This document shows positions 33,806-41,667 of a DNA stretch of 64,000 bases, piece by piece. The translations under genes and the position numbers were made by a program. The notes below the pieces were generated by a model, which was given only the letters and a program-made list of their open reading frames with translations, made no database searches and was not told where the DNA came from. How positions within the stretch are numbered: the stretch's first letter is position 1; each line of letters starts with the position of its first letter. Origin of the DNA: DAISJI01 sp964559835 (GTDB taxonomy: Bacteria; Acidobacteriota; Terriglobia; Terriglobales; Acidobacteriaceae); the NCBI GenBank assembly GCA_964559835.1, contig CAZLJE010000002.1, forward strand, positions 62,001-126,000, given 5' to 3'.

Positions 33806-34231
33806 ATGCAACGCAAAGGAAGCGCAGTTTGGAATGGCGGGCTGAAGGATGGCAAAGGCACCGTTTCGACAGCCAGCGGTGTCCTCAACAATGCCCCATA
33901 CTCATTCGTCACTCGGTTCGAGAATGAAAAGGGCACGAACCCGGAAGAACTGATCGGCGCGGCGCACGCCTCGTGCTTCTCCATGGCACTTTCCAATCAA
34001 CTCAGCACCGCCGGCCTCAAGCCCGAGCGCATCGCCACCGAAGCCACCGTGACGCTCGAAAAACTGGAGGCCGGTTTCGCCATCACCACCGTTCATCTCC
34101 AGGTCAGCGCCCGCGTTCCCGGCGCTACCCAGGAACAGTTCAACACTGCCGCCAACAACGCCAAGGCGGGATGCCCGGTTTCAAAAGTACTCAACGCTAA
34201 AATCACCATGGACGCGAAACTCGAGAGCTAG
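33806..34231 (+). CDS. OsmC/Ohr-family peroxidase
   Basis: A 141-residue protein of the OsmC subfamily, which reduces organic hydroperoxides with a Cys pair. Cys57 is in GAAHASCFSMALS and Cys123 in NAKAGCPVSKVL; the opening MQRKGSAVWNGGLKDGKGTV and the segment GTNPEELIGAAHA are family hallmarks. The catalytic Arg is probably in FVTRFENEK. GGAG lies about 6 bases before the ATG, the usual distance. The protein acts as a cytoplasmic dimer. It is divergent from the secreted-peptide pair across 202 bp and followed by an ATACGGAATAC repeat island. Confidence 0.93.
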   Translation: MQRKGSAVWNGGLKDGKGTVSTASGVLNNAPYSFVTRFENEKGTNPEELIGAAHASCFSMALSNQLSTAGLKPERIATEATVTLEKLEAGFAITTVHLQVSARVPGATQEQFNTAANNAKAGCPVSKVLNAKITMDAKLES

Positions 34232-34245
34232 TCCAGGTCTACGGC

Positions 34246-34320
34246 CGTATTACGTATTCCGTATCCCGGTGCTGCTTCCCGGAATACGGAATACGACATA
34301 CGGAATACTTCATACGCATA
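34246..34320. repeat. ATTCCGTAT / ATACGGAAT word-repeat island
   Basis: CGTATTACGTATTCCGTATC on the left is answered by GGAATACGGAATACGACATA and ACGGAATACTTCATACGCAT on the right, so that multiple imperfect stems are possible. No T-tail. It lies just after the osmC stop. Confidence 0.75.
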
Positions 34321-34417
34321 CTTCCGCCTGCTCGCAGCCCTCCCTTCCGGCTTACAACAGCCCCGCCTCGACTGCCATCCCAACGTAAGTACGTTTGCTC
34401 TTATTCGGGGTTCCGGT

Positions 34418-35506
34418 TTGAGAATTATCATTTTTGGGCTGACCATCTCCTCATCCTGGGGTAACGGACACGCCACTCCGTACCGCGCGCTGCTCAAGGC
34501 GCTGCACCGGCGCGGACACAGCGTCAGCTTCTACGAGCAAGACACCGAGTACTACTTCTATCGTCGCGACTTCGACCAGTGTTCCTATTGCGACCTCGTT
34601 CTCTACCCTTCGTGGGAAGAGGTGCGGGATCGCGCGCTGGCGGAGGCCGCGGCATCGGACGTTGTCATCGTCGCCAGCTACTGCCCGTCCGGCGCGCGCA
34701 TTGCCGACGACGTGCTATCGATGTCGCGCCCATTGCGCGTCTTCTACGATCTTGACACCCCGGTCACGCTGCACAACCTCGGCTCCGGCGACGTTCCCTA
34801 CCTCCGCGCCGACCAGATTCCCGGCTGGGATCTCTATCTGTCTTTCACCGGCGGTGGCATTCTCGACGAACTCCAGCAGCGCTGGGGCGCACGCCTGGCG
34901 CGTCCCCTGTTGGGCTGCGTCGATCCCGATGTCCACGCCCGCGTGCCCGCGCGCGAGGACTTCCGCTGCCTTCTCAGCTACATGGGCACCTACGCCGAAG
35001 ACCGCCAGGAAAAGGTCGACCGCTTATTCCTGGAGCCGGCGCGTCAACGTCCCGACCGGCAGTTCACGCTCGCCGGGGCACTTTATCCCCGGCATTGGCG
35101 ATGGCCGGACAACGTGCGCATCTTCGACCATGTGGCTCCCGGCGAGCATCCCGCGTTGTATTCCTCGTCGCGCCTGACTCTCAACATCACGCGCAACACC
35201 ATGGCGCGCTTCGGCTACTGCCCTTCCGGACGCTTTTTCGAAGCAGCCGCCTGCGGAACTCCGCTGGTCACCGATTGGTGGAATGGCCTGCACACGTTCT
35301 TCGACGATGACGAGATCTTCGTCGCCCACGACAGCCATCACGTTCTCGAAGCGCTCGCCGCCACCGATGAACAACTCGAGCGCGTAGGCCGCCGCGCGCG
35401 ACAGCGCACGCTCGACGAGCACACCGGCGAACGTCGCGCCGGAGAGTTGCTCACCTATTTCGACGAGGCGCGCGGCTCGCAGACCCGCGCCGGGGCCGTT
35501 GCCTGA
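34418..35506 (+). CDS. CgeB-type glycosyltransferase
   Basis: A 362-residue GT-B-like protein whose first codon appears to be TTG (MRIIIFGLTISSSWGNGHAT). The N-terminal Rossmann half has RRGHSVSFYEQDTEYYFYRR and DVVIVASYCPSGARIAD. The C-terminal half has RLTLNITRNTMARFGYCPSG and RFFEAAACGTPLVTDWWNGL, with DDDEIFVAHDSHHVLEAL. That layout is typical of the CgeB-like 'glycosyl transferases group 1' domain in surface or spore polysaccharide genes. It would use a nucleotide sugar, and the sugar nucleotidyltransferase gene follows 13 bp later, suggesting a two-gene unit. Acceptor unknown. Confidence 0.85.
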   Translation: MRIIIFGLTISSSWGNGHATPYRALLKALHRRGHSVSFYEQDTEYYFYRRDFDQCSYCDLVLYPSWEEVRDRALAEAAASDVVIVASYCPSGARIADDVLSMSRPLRVFYDLDTPVTLHNLGSGDVPYLRADQIPGWDLYLSFTGGGILDELQQRWGARLARPLLGCVDPDVHARVPAREDFRCLLSYMGTYAEDRQEKVDRLFLEPARQRPDRQFTLAGALYPRHWRWPDNVRIFDHVAPGEHPALYSSSRLTLNITRNTMARFGYCPSGRFFEAAACGTPLVTDWWNGLHTFFDDDEIFVAHDSHHVLEALAATDEQLERVGRRARQRTLDEHTGERRAGELLTYFDEARGSQTRAGAVA

Positions 35507-35519
35507 AGGAGATCTCGAG

Positions 35520-36281
35520 ATGCTCGGAATCATTCCCGCCGCCGGAGCCGGAGAGAGGATCCAACCGCTCGGCTGCTCGAAGGAATTGCTGCCCGTCGGT
35601 TCCCAGCCCATCCGGGGCATAGAGCGGCCCAAGGCAGTCGCCGAGTACCTCGTCGAGCGCATGATCGCCGCCGGTGCCACCCAGATCTGTCTCGTCATTT
35701 CGGCCGAAAAGACCGATATCGTCAAGTACTTCGCCGAACGCGACTACGCCGCCGAGATCTTCTACGTCGTCCAGCAGAGACCCCTCGGCTTGTGCGACGC
35801 CCTTTTTCGCGCCGAGCCTTTCGCGCGCCACTCCGAACAGGTGCTGATCGGTCTTCCCGACACCATCTGGTTCCCCGAAAACGCCTATCACCAGGCGCTC
35901 GACAACAACCGCGGCGCCGACGTGAACCTCGTCTGCTTTCCGGTGGTCAATGCGTCGGCCTTCGATGCCGTCATTTGCGACGAGCAGGATTGGGTCCAGC
36001 GTGTCGAGGTCAAGCAGGACGACGCGCATTCGCATTGGATTTGGGGCGCTGTCACCGCGAACGGCGACGCCTTCCACCAGCTCAAGCTGCTCTGGGAAGC
36101 GCGCCACCGCCAGGACGAATACCTCGGCCACCTGCTCAACGCCTACATCGACGCCGGCAACCCCGTCCGCGCCACGCATTGCGGCGAAAAGTACATGGAC
36201 GTCGGCACTCTTGAGGGCTATCACGCCGCGCAGGACTTCCTGCGCAGTCTGCGCCACTTCGCCCTTCCCGAAGCGGCCTGA
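35520..36281 (+). CDS. Sugar-1-phosphate nucleotidyltransferase
   Basis: A 253-residue protein from the ATG at 35520 with AAGGAG eight bases upstream. The signature MLGIIPAAGAGERIQPLGCS and KELLPVGSQP form the nucleotide-binding loop of RmlA/GlmU-like pyrophosphorylases. VEYLVERMIAAGATQICLVI-type helix, the Mg/sugar-binding IGLPDTIW and the closing VGTLEGYHAAQDFL are consistent. It would make an NDP-sugar, probably dTDP- or UDP-glucose type, for the adjacent glycosyltransferase. The family often ends in a left-handed helix; this one is short and lacks it. Confidence 0.88.
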   Translation: MLGIIPAAGAGERIQPLGCSKELLPVGSQPIRGIERPKAVAEYLVERMIAAGATQICLVISAEKTDIVKYFAERDYAAEIFYVVQQRPLGLCDALFRAEPFARHSEQVLIGLPDTIWFPENAYHQALDNNRGADVNLVCFPVVNASAFDAVICDEQDWVQRVEVKQDDAHSHWIWGAVTANGDAFHQLKLLWEARHRQDEYLGHLLNAYIDAGNPVRATHCGEKYMDVGTLEGYHAAQDFLRSLRHFALPEAA

Positions 36282-39200
36282 TTACGGGGTCAGCGTCACC
36301 GATACCGCTCTGGTCCGCGTCAACGAACCCGACGTGCCCGTGATCGTGACGGTGTAGGTCGTCGACGTCGCCTGCGGCGTCACGGGCGGATTCGTTCCTG
36401 TTGTGGTCGTGGTGGTCGATGTCGGTCCGCCGCCACCGCATCCCGAATACAGAGCCAGCAGCAACACAGCAACGATCGCGAGCGCAACGGTTCGCTTGCG
36501 GGAGCGGCCTATGCCAAATGCAGCCAACACTCCGATCGTCGCCAGGGGCCAGCCACTCGGCTTGCGCGATCGCGCAGTAATTGTGGCGCTGGTGGCGGTC
36601 GGCGCTTTGGTCGTGATCGTCATCACGGAATAGCCCAGCGGCAGGATCCGCCCGGGATCGAACGTGCAGGTGGCATTCGCCGGCAATCCACTGCACGTTA
36701 ATGTCACCGCATCGTTGTAAACCGGATTTGGATTCACATTCACCGTTGCCGATGCCGATTGGCCGGTCTTGATCGTGAACGACGGCACGCTCACAGTGAC
36801 CTGAAAATCATCGCTCCTGATCTGCAACGGCACCGCCGCGGACGGCCCTCCGCCCGGCAGGCCATTGAACACCGACAACTGCAGAGTACCCGGTGTCGGC
36901 AGGTCCGCGGCGCGGAGGATCGCGATCAATTCGCCGGAGGTAAATACGTACGTTTCACGCGGCGATCCGTTCACCAGCATCACCGCGTTCAGCGAGAAAT
37001 TCGTGCCGGTCAGTTCGATATAAGTGTCGAAGATGTCCGCATACCATGACGTTGGATTCACGGCCTTGATCGTAGGCGCGGTATTGGTCGGCAGCGTCGC
37101 CTTCCACAAATACGCCGTGCTGTCCTGGATCGCCCCCGTTCGCAGGCTGAGTTGCTTGCCCACCGTCGTGGTCATCTGCATCCCGATGCTCGCCGTAGCT
37201 CCGCGGTCCGAAGTCGTGCACGTCCCCCCGAACGCAGCATTGCGATAGTTCACGAGCACATCCGGCTGGTTCTCAAACAACACCACTTGGAACGTGACGG
37301 TTTCAGAACCGTCGGTCTTACACCCGGCATGGCTCATCGTTCGCCATTCCACGACAAGTTCCCTGTTGGGCGCTGTGCCAGTAGCCGTCCAGAACACATC
37401 GCCCCCCGACGCGGCCACCAGGTCGTCCCAGAACGGCGCCACCAGTGTCTGCGCGTAGCGATAAGGGATCGGTTGCCCAAGCGACGACACGTAGCTATCG
37501 AACGACATCCAGCCGTTTTCGCTGACGTACAAGCCGGCGTACGCGCCGCCTCCGAACGAGATCGCAAACGGCGCCTCGATCCAGGCCACGTTGTCGCCCG
37601 CCAAAGACAGCTTCGTGCCGGTGAACGTCCGGTACTGATACGCCGCCGAAGAATACGAGTACGGGTCCACCACCACCGTGACCGGCTTGCCCGCTGGGAA
37701 CGTCAGCGTGTACAGCCCAGGTTGTGCGGGCGTCCACGAAGCCGAGTAAACGCTATCTCCCGCGTATCGATCGGGTGCGACGCCGTCGTCGGTCAACGTG
37801 ATCGGCCCGCCCGGAGACACCGTGACCTGCACATTGCCCGCCGGAACTCCGCACCGGGTGTTCAACTCCGCCAGCGTGACCGCCTGGCCGGAGTCGGCGA
37901 ATGCAGTCGACGACGAAGGCTGAACCACACTCTGAACCACCGAATTCGAGCAGGTCAGCGCGCCGTACGCATTCAGCCGGCGTTGCGCGATCGTCGAACT
38001 CAACCCCGGATCCGGATCACCGCCGGCGAGGATCAGGTTTTTGATGGTCGCCCAGTCGCGCTTCGGGTCCTGCGCCTTCAATAACGCGGCGACTCCCGTC
38101 ACGTGCGGCGTCGCCATCGAGGTTCCGCTCAGGACGGTGTAAGTGTTCGCGGGCGTCGTGCTCAAGATCCACTCGCCCGGCGCACCGAGATGGACCGTGT
38201 GGGCGCCGAAATTCGAGAAATACGACAACGAGTCATCGAATGTGGTCGAGGCCACCGAGATGATGTTCGGCAAAGCGTACGTCGCCGGATACAACCCATA
38301 CAGCCCATCGTTATCGTTCTGTTCATTGCCCGCGGCGGCGACCGTCAGTATGCCCCGTTTCTCTTGTTCGACGATCGTATCGTACAGGGCCTGTGAGTAC
38401 CCGTACCCGCCCCAACTATTGTTGGTGGCGACGATGTTTACGCCCAGGTCGTGCATGGTGGCCATGTAATCGAAGCAGGCGATCGCGCCGGCATCTGTCC
38501 CGCCATACCAATCGAGGAAACGGCAGGCGAGGATCTTCACGTTCCAGTTCACACCGGTGACGCCGATACCGTTGTTTCCGACCGCGCCGATGATCCCGGC
38601 CACGTGCGTCCCATGAAACACCTTGTCCATCGGATCGCCAGTATTGTTAAGGACATCAATGCCGTAACAATCGTCGATGTACCCGTTGCCGTCGTCATCG
38701 ACACCGTTGTTGTTGCAATCCGCGGTGTTGCGGTACATGTTCGCCGCAAGGTCTTCATGCGTGTAATCGACGCCCGTGTCGATCACCCCTACCACGACGT
38801 CGCTGCTGCCCGTTGTAATGGCCCACGCTTGCAGCGCGTGGATGTCCGCGCCGGGCGTCGCTACCTTCGGTCCCGATGTCGGCGGTGTATCGAACAGGAT
38901 CGGCTGCCCGATGTTATGCAGCGACCAGAGGTCGTGGTAATAGGGATCGTTGGGTGTGTTGTCCATGTGCCGCCGGATGTAGTTCGGTTCGGCATACAGG
39001 ACGGTCGGATCGGAGCGGTAAACCGCAAGTGCGTCGTCAAGCTTTACGCCCGGCTGCAACTCCACCAGCTGCAAGCCTGACATGGTGGAATATCGCCGAA
39101 GCACCTTCGCTGTCACCTTCGCCGTTCGCGCCGATGCCCTTGCAGCCTCCGGCCGGAAGCGCACCAGCATCTGGTTCGGCACGCGCTGCGCCGAGCGATC

Positions 39201-39311
39201 AGGTATCACGAGACCGGGATTCTTCGGTACGGTCTGCGCGCCGGAGCACGCCCCGATGAGAATCAGTGAAGTAAGAACCAAGAAACGGTGGCCGTGGGTA
39301 GGGAAGTTCAC
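36282..39311 (-). CDS. Large S8 (subtilisin-like) lipoprotein protease with CGGG tail
   Basis: A 1009-residue protein when started at the GTG at 39311, which follows GGAGG; an in-frame ATG at 39341 has no ribosome-binding site. The lipoprotein signal ends LVLTSLILIGAC. A propeptide-like region (to about 115) leads to the S8 domain with Asp178 (VGVIDTGVD), His236 (FHGTHVAG), oxyanion Asn (TNNSWGG) and Ser398 (SGTSMATPH). A Ca-binding-like acidic loop DCNNNGVDDDGNGYIDD is inserted near 200. Beta-rich C-terminal domains follow, including an IPT/TIG-like one and an Ig-like one with CSGLPANATCTFDP. The chain ends in a TM pair around RSRKR, then CGGGG and a Thr-rich tail. Confidence 0.9.
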   Translation of the reverse strand: MNFPTHGHRFLVLTSLILIGACSGAQTVPKNPGLVIPDRSAQRVPNQMLVRFRPEAARASARTAKVTAKVLRRYSTMSGLQLVELQPGVKLDDALAVYRSDPTVLYAEPNYIRRHMDNTPNDPYYHDLWSLHNIGQPILFDTPPTSGPKVATPGADIHALQAWAITTGSSDVVVGVIDTGVDYTHEDLAANMYRNTADCNNNGVDDDGNGYIDDCYGIDVLNNTGDPMDKVFHGTHVAGIIGAVGNNGIGVTGVNWNVKILACRFLDWYGGTDAGAIACFDYMATMHDLGVNIVATNNSWGGYGYSQALYDTIVEQEKRGILTVAAAGNEQNDNDGLYGLYPATYALPNIISVASTTFDDSLSYFSNFGAHTVHLGAPGEWILSTTPANTYTVLSGTSMATPHVTGVAALLKAQDPKRDWATIKNLILAGGDPDPGLSSTIAQRRLNAYGALTCSNSVVQSVVQPSSSTAFADSGQAVTLAELNTRCGVPAGNVQVTVSPGGPITLTDDGVAPDRYAGDSVYSASWTPAQPGLYTLTFPAGKPVTVVVDPYSYSSAAYQYRTFTGTKLSLAGDNVAWIEAPFAISFGGGAYAGLYVSENGWMSFDSYVSSLGQPIPYRYAQTLVAPFWDDLVAASGGDVFWTATGTAPNRELVVEWRTMSHAGCKTDGSETVTFQVVLFENQPDVLVNYRNAAFGGTCTTSDRGATASIGMQMTTTVGKQLSLRTGAIQDSTAYLWKATLPTNTAPTIKAVNPTSWYADIFDTYIELTGTNFSLNAVMLVNGSPRETYVFTSGELIAILRAADLPTPGTLQLSVFNGLPGGGPSAAVPLQIRSDDFQVTVSVPSFTIKTGQSASATVNVNPNPVYNDAVTLTCSGLPANATCTFDPGRILPLGYSVMTITTKAPTATSATITARSRKPSGWPLATIGVLAAFGIGRSRKRTVALAIVAVLLLALYSGCGGGGPTSTTTTTTGTNPPVTPQATSTTYTVTITGTSGSLTRTRAVSVTLTP

Positions 39312-39526
39312 AAGCCCTCCACTTCCATTCGTGCGCGGCATTGAAATGCCGATTGCTTTGGCGGGCGGATTATACGCCAGCGTTAACAGCCCTTTACGGC
39401 AAACAGCTACATTCTTTTTTCAGCAAATCCGATTCGGGAATGGCACACGATGGCGCAACGTCATCAACTGGTCTGATTTGCGCCAGGAATTGAGACCGCA
39501 GGGCCTCGTCGATCATCTTTGCCGAT

Positions 39527-40057
39527 ATGGCCCACACCCTCGCGGACGAATGGATCTCCTGTATCGAACGCAATCATGACCGCACTAGGCGCGTGAGCGC
39601 GTGCATTCCCGCCGCCTACCTTGAGCATTCGTTCGCCCCGGGGCGGTTTACCCTCGGCGACCTGGTGCGACACCTGGCAGCCATTAACCGGTATATGTTC
39701 GCCGAGACCGCAGCCATGCGCCCGTCCCGCTACAACGGCCACGGACGCGAACTCGCCGACGGATTGGAAGCCGTGCTCGCCTTCCAGCAGCAGGTGCACG
39801 CGGAAACCATCTCCGTTTTGCGCGGGTTGGATCCGGCGAGCTTCGAACAAAGATGCACCACTCCCGAAGGCGCTTCCATCGTTGTATGGAAGTGGCTTCG
39901 CGCCATGACCGAGCACGAAGCCCATCATCGCGGTCAGATATACCTTTATCTCGGCCTTCTGGGAGTTGAAACACCGCCACTATTCGGGTTGACGTCGGAA
40001 GAGGTCCGGGCCCGCTCGCAATCTGGGCCGGGGGAGGCGCGCACTGGGCGGCGTTGA
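39527..40057 (+). CDS. DinB-family protein
   Basis: A 176-residue four-helix-bundle protein. Its candidate metal-binding histidines are His49 (LGDLVRHLAAINRYMF) and His130/His134 (MTEHEAHHRGQIYLYL), the standard DinB/YfiT triad. The tail ends in a Gly/Arg-rich stretch after LFGLTSEEVRARSQ, the usual 'G.....' loop. DinB-like proteins may be thiol-dependent transferases or hydrolases using metal; substrate unknown. The next small gene begins 24 bp later. Confidence 0.9.
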   Translation: MAHTLADEWISCIERNHDRTRRVSACIPAAYLEHSFAPGRFTLGDLVRHLAAINRYMFAETAAMRPSRYNGHGRELADGLEAVLAFQQQVHAETISVLRGLDPASFEQRCTTPEGASIVVWKWLRAMTEHEAHHRGQIYLYLGLLGVETPPLFGLTSEEVRARSQSGPGEARTGRR

Positions 40058-40081
40058 CGTCCGCCGCGCCTTGGGTTAACA

Positions 40082-40399
40082 ATGAACACGCGCACGGCAC
40101 GAAGGTGGGGGTCGTTCCTGAGGCATACCGCTCTAGCACGGGTACTTGCTTGGCTGCTCATGGCCGTCCTGTTCGTCGTATGCGTCTCTCCCGCCGTGGA
40201 CCTGGACGACTGCTCTTTGCGCCCGGACCAGTCCACTTCGTTGGCTTTCTGGTTATTCGGTGCCTTGCTGCTCCTGGCTGCTCAGCTTATCGCTGCGCCT
40301 TTACGCGCTCGCTTACACAGTGCTTTCCTGCCGGCTGCGCAAACCCTTTGTGCGACCGATTCCGGCATCATCGACCTCATCGGGATACGTCGTATCTAG
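40082..40399 (+). CDS. Small two-TM membrane protein, unknown
   Basis: A 105-residue frame starting at an ATG shortly after DinB. It has two hydrophobic stretches (VLAWLLMAVLFVVCVSPAVD and LAFWLFGALLLLAAQLIAAP) separated by a short Asp/Cys-containing loop (LDDCSLRPDQST), after a basic N-terminus. No family recognised. Overlapping plus-strand frames exist here; this one was chosen for its consistent membrane pattern. Moderate support only. Confidence 0.45.
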   Translation: MNTRTARRWGSFLRHTALARVLAWLLMAVLFVVCVSPAVDLDDCSLRPDQSTSLAFWLFGALLLLAAQLIAAPLRARLHSAFLPAAQTLCATDSGIIDLIGIRRI

Positions 40400-40466
40400 A
40401 TCTCTCTCCGACAGCCTGTCTGTTTTCCGATCTTCAACGTACAGACCAGCCTCTGAGGAGACGGCA

Positions 40467-40856
40467 TTGCAGTTCCCATACAAGAATCACACGGATGAGG
40501 CATACCGAACGCATGGTGTTCCCGTCCTCTGCATTGGCTACGTAGCGGAAACGTTCGACGAACGTTGCTCGCACCTGGGCCAGAGCGGCTACCGCGTCCA
40601 TCCCGCGCGGTCCCGCCGAGAAGCGGAAAACCTGTTACGGCAGATGCCTTTCGCGGCCCTGGTGATCGGACATGCAATCCCGGAGGCAGACCGGTTGGAG
40701 TTCATTCGTATGGCGAGGGCGCTGAACCCGCAGGCGATCGTGGTCCTTTTGTATCGCGATAGTATCCGGCGTGCAGAAGCGGCCCAGGCGGTCCTCTGCG
40801 TCGAAAACGGGCCCACCTCTCTCGTCAACACCTTGCGCGAGCTACTGGGGACGTAA
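40467..40856 (+). CDS. Degenerate receiver-like (pseudo-receiver) protein
   Basis: A 129-residue protein starting at a TTG six bases after GAGGAG; the frame is open further upstream without a comparable ribosome-binding site. The pattern is that of a CheY-like receiver: strand PVLCIGYV, helix, strand YRVHPARSRREAENLLRQM, strand FAALVIGHAIPEADRLEFIR, then ALNPQAIVVLLYRDS and the final helix. The phospho-acceptor Asp is replaced (LVIGHAI) and the acidic pair after strand 1 is missing, so it probably does not take phosphate. A convergent gene 133 bp away encodes a stand-alone histidine-kinase-like dimerisation domain. Confidence 0.72.
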   Translation: MQFPYKNHTDEAYRTHGVPVLCIGYVAETFDERCSHLGQSGYRVHPARSRREAENLLRQMPFAALVIGHAIPEADRLEFIRMARALNPQAIVVLLYRDSIRRAEAAQAVLCVENGPTSLVNTLRELLGT

Positions 40857-40861
40857 ACCGG

Positions 40862-40986
40862 CACAGGGCGCATGGCTCATGGTTTGTTCCATGCGCCATC
40901 GGCCATGCGCCAGATTCTTGCGTTGTTCCATGCGCCATGGGCCATGTTCCAGGCGCCTAAGCCCTAAGCCCTGCGCCCAGCGCCAG
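40862..40986. repeat. GCCATGCGCC word-repeat island between convergent genes
   Basis: About 125 bp repeat the words CCATGCGCCA, GGCCATG and TTGTTCCATGCGCCA (two near-copies of TTGTTCCATGCGCCAT), then CCTAAGCCCTAAGCCCTGCG. Inverted copies (GCGCATGGCTCATGG) allow hairpins. GCCCTAAGCCCT recurs in the island at 22911-22974. Confidence 0.8.
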
Positions 40987-40989
40987 GTT

Positions 40990-41235
40990 TTAAGTGGCTT
41001 GCCCGCGCAGCACTTCGCGGATCTCGCGGTTGATGCGGGCAGCGTCGCGCGCGGCGTTGTCCACCAGCTCCAGCCACTTCTTGTTGGTATCGTCGAGCTT
41101 GGCCTGCGCCAGAAGATACGACGCCTGCATGATCGTCTCGATGGAGTTGCTCAGGTCGTGGGCCAGCGTGCGTAACTGCTTATTCAACTCCGGCGACATC
41201 TTTGGACCTTCCGCCATACGTGCCTGCGCTTGCAT
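40990..41235 (-). CDS. Stand-alone HisKA-like domain protein (81 residues)
   Basis: A short protein from the ATG at 41235, with GGAG nine bases upstream. The centre KQLRTLAHDLSNSIETIM, then QASYLLAQ, is a histidine-kinase H-box, with His26 in the phospho-acceptor position followed by Asp and then Asn in place of the usual Leu-Arg. A second helix (KWLELVDNAARDAARINREI) completes the dimerisation hairpin. No ATPase domain follows; the frame stops after EVLRGQAT. It could be a phospho-relay or scaffold piece that needs a partner kinase. A degenerate receiver gene lies in convergent orientation beside it. Confidence 0.72.
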   Translation of the reverse strand: MQAQARMAEGPKMSPELNKQLRTLAHDLSNSIETIMQASYLLAQAKLDDTNKKWLELVDNAARDAARINREIREVLRGQAT

Positions 41236-41667
41236 GAGGTTTTACTCCGCCCCCCGCCCCGCTAGGAACGGGCCCGCAATCAGGTTCGGGCTGATGCTGC
41301 GCCGCTCGTGATCGACCCCTCAGTGGCGCTACGCATTGGAGTGCAGCTCAGCTGAATATGTTGTTCGTCCCTACAGTTTTTCCCCGCCAACCCATTCTAC
41401 CGCCGACCGCCTTGGCCCGTTCGTACTATCCCCTGAGCTGGAGCTAAGGCGAAAGACTACAGCTACTTAGACCCTTTGCAGTAATCCGGATCGGCACCCT
41501 AGTCCCTACAATTCAGGTGACCAAAGGTACGCGCAGGCCAAACGCGGTTCGAACGACGGTCAAACAGCCGTTTTTCATCACCCGCAAGAATTACGGCTTG
41601 CGCATTTTACGTTTGTCCCGTAACCCGGTCCCGGCGCTGCTTCCGCGCCGGGCTGCACGGAGGACTA
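41236..41667. other. Intergenic region with hairpin upstream of GH99-like gene
   Basis: This is 432 bp between divergent genes. The only strong structure is a perfect 8-bp stem CCCGGCGC (41630-41637) / GCGCCGGG (41645-41652) that ends six bases before the GGAGG of the next gene, where it could influence translation. A stretch at 41530-41560 (GCGCAGGCCAAAC) faintly recalls cyclic-di-GMP riboswitches but lacks the second half. No coding frame is supported. Confidence 0.45.

Noticed and set aside
41525..41600. Possible cyclic-di-GMP (GEMM) riboswitch near GCGCAGGCCAAAC
   Set aside because: Only the first conserved block is vaguely present; the GNRA-loop hairpin and the GACGCAAAGCC block are missing.
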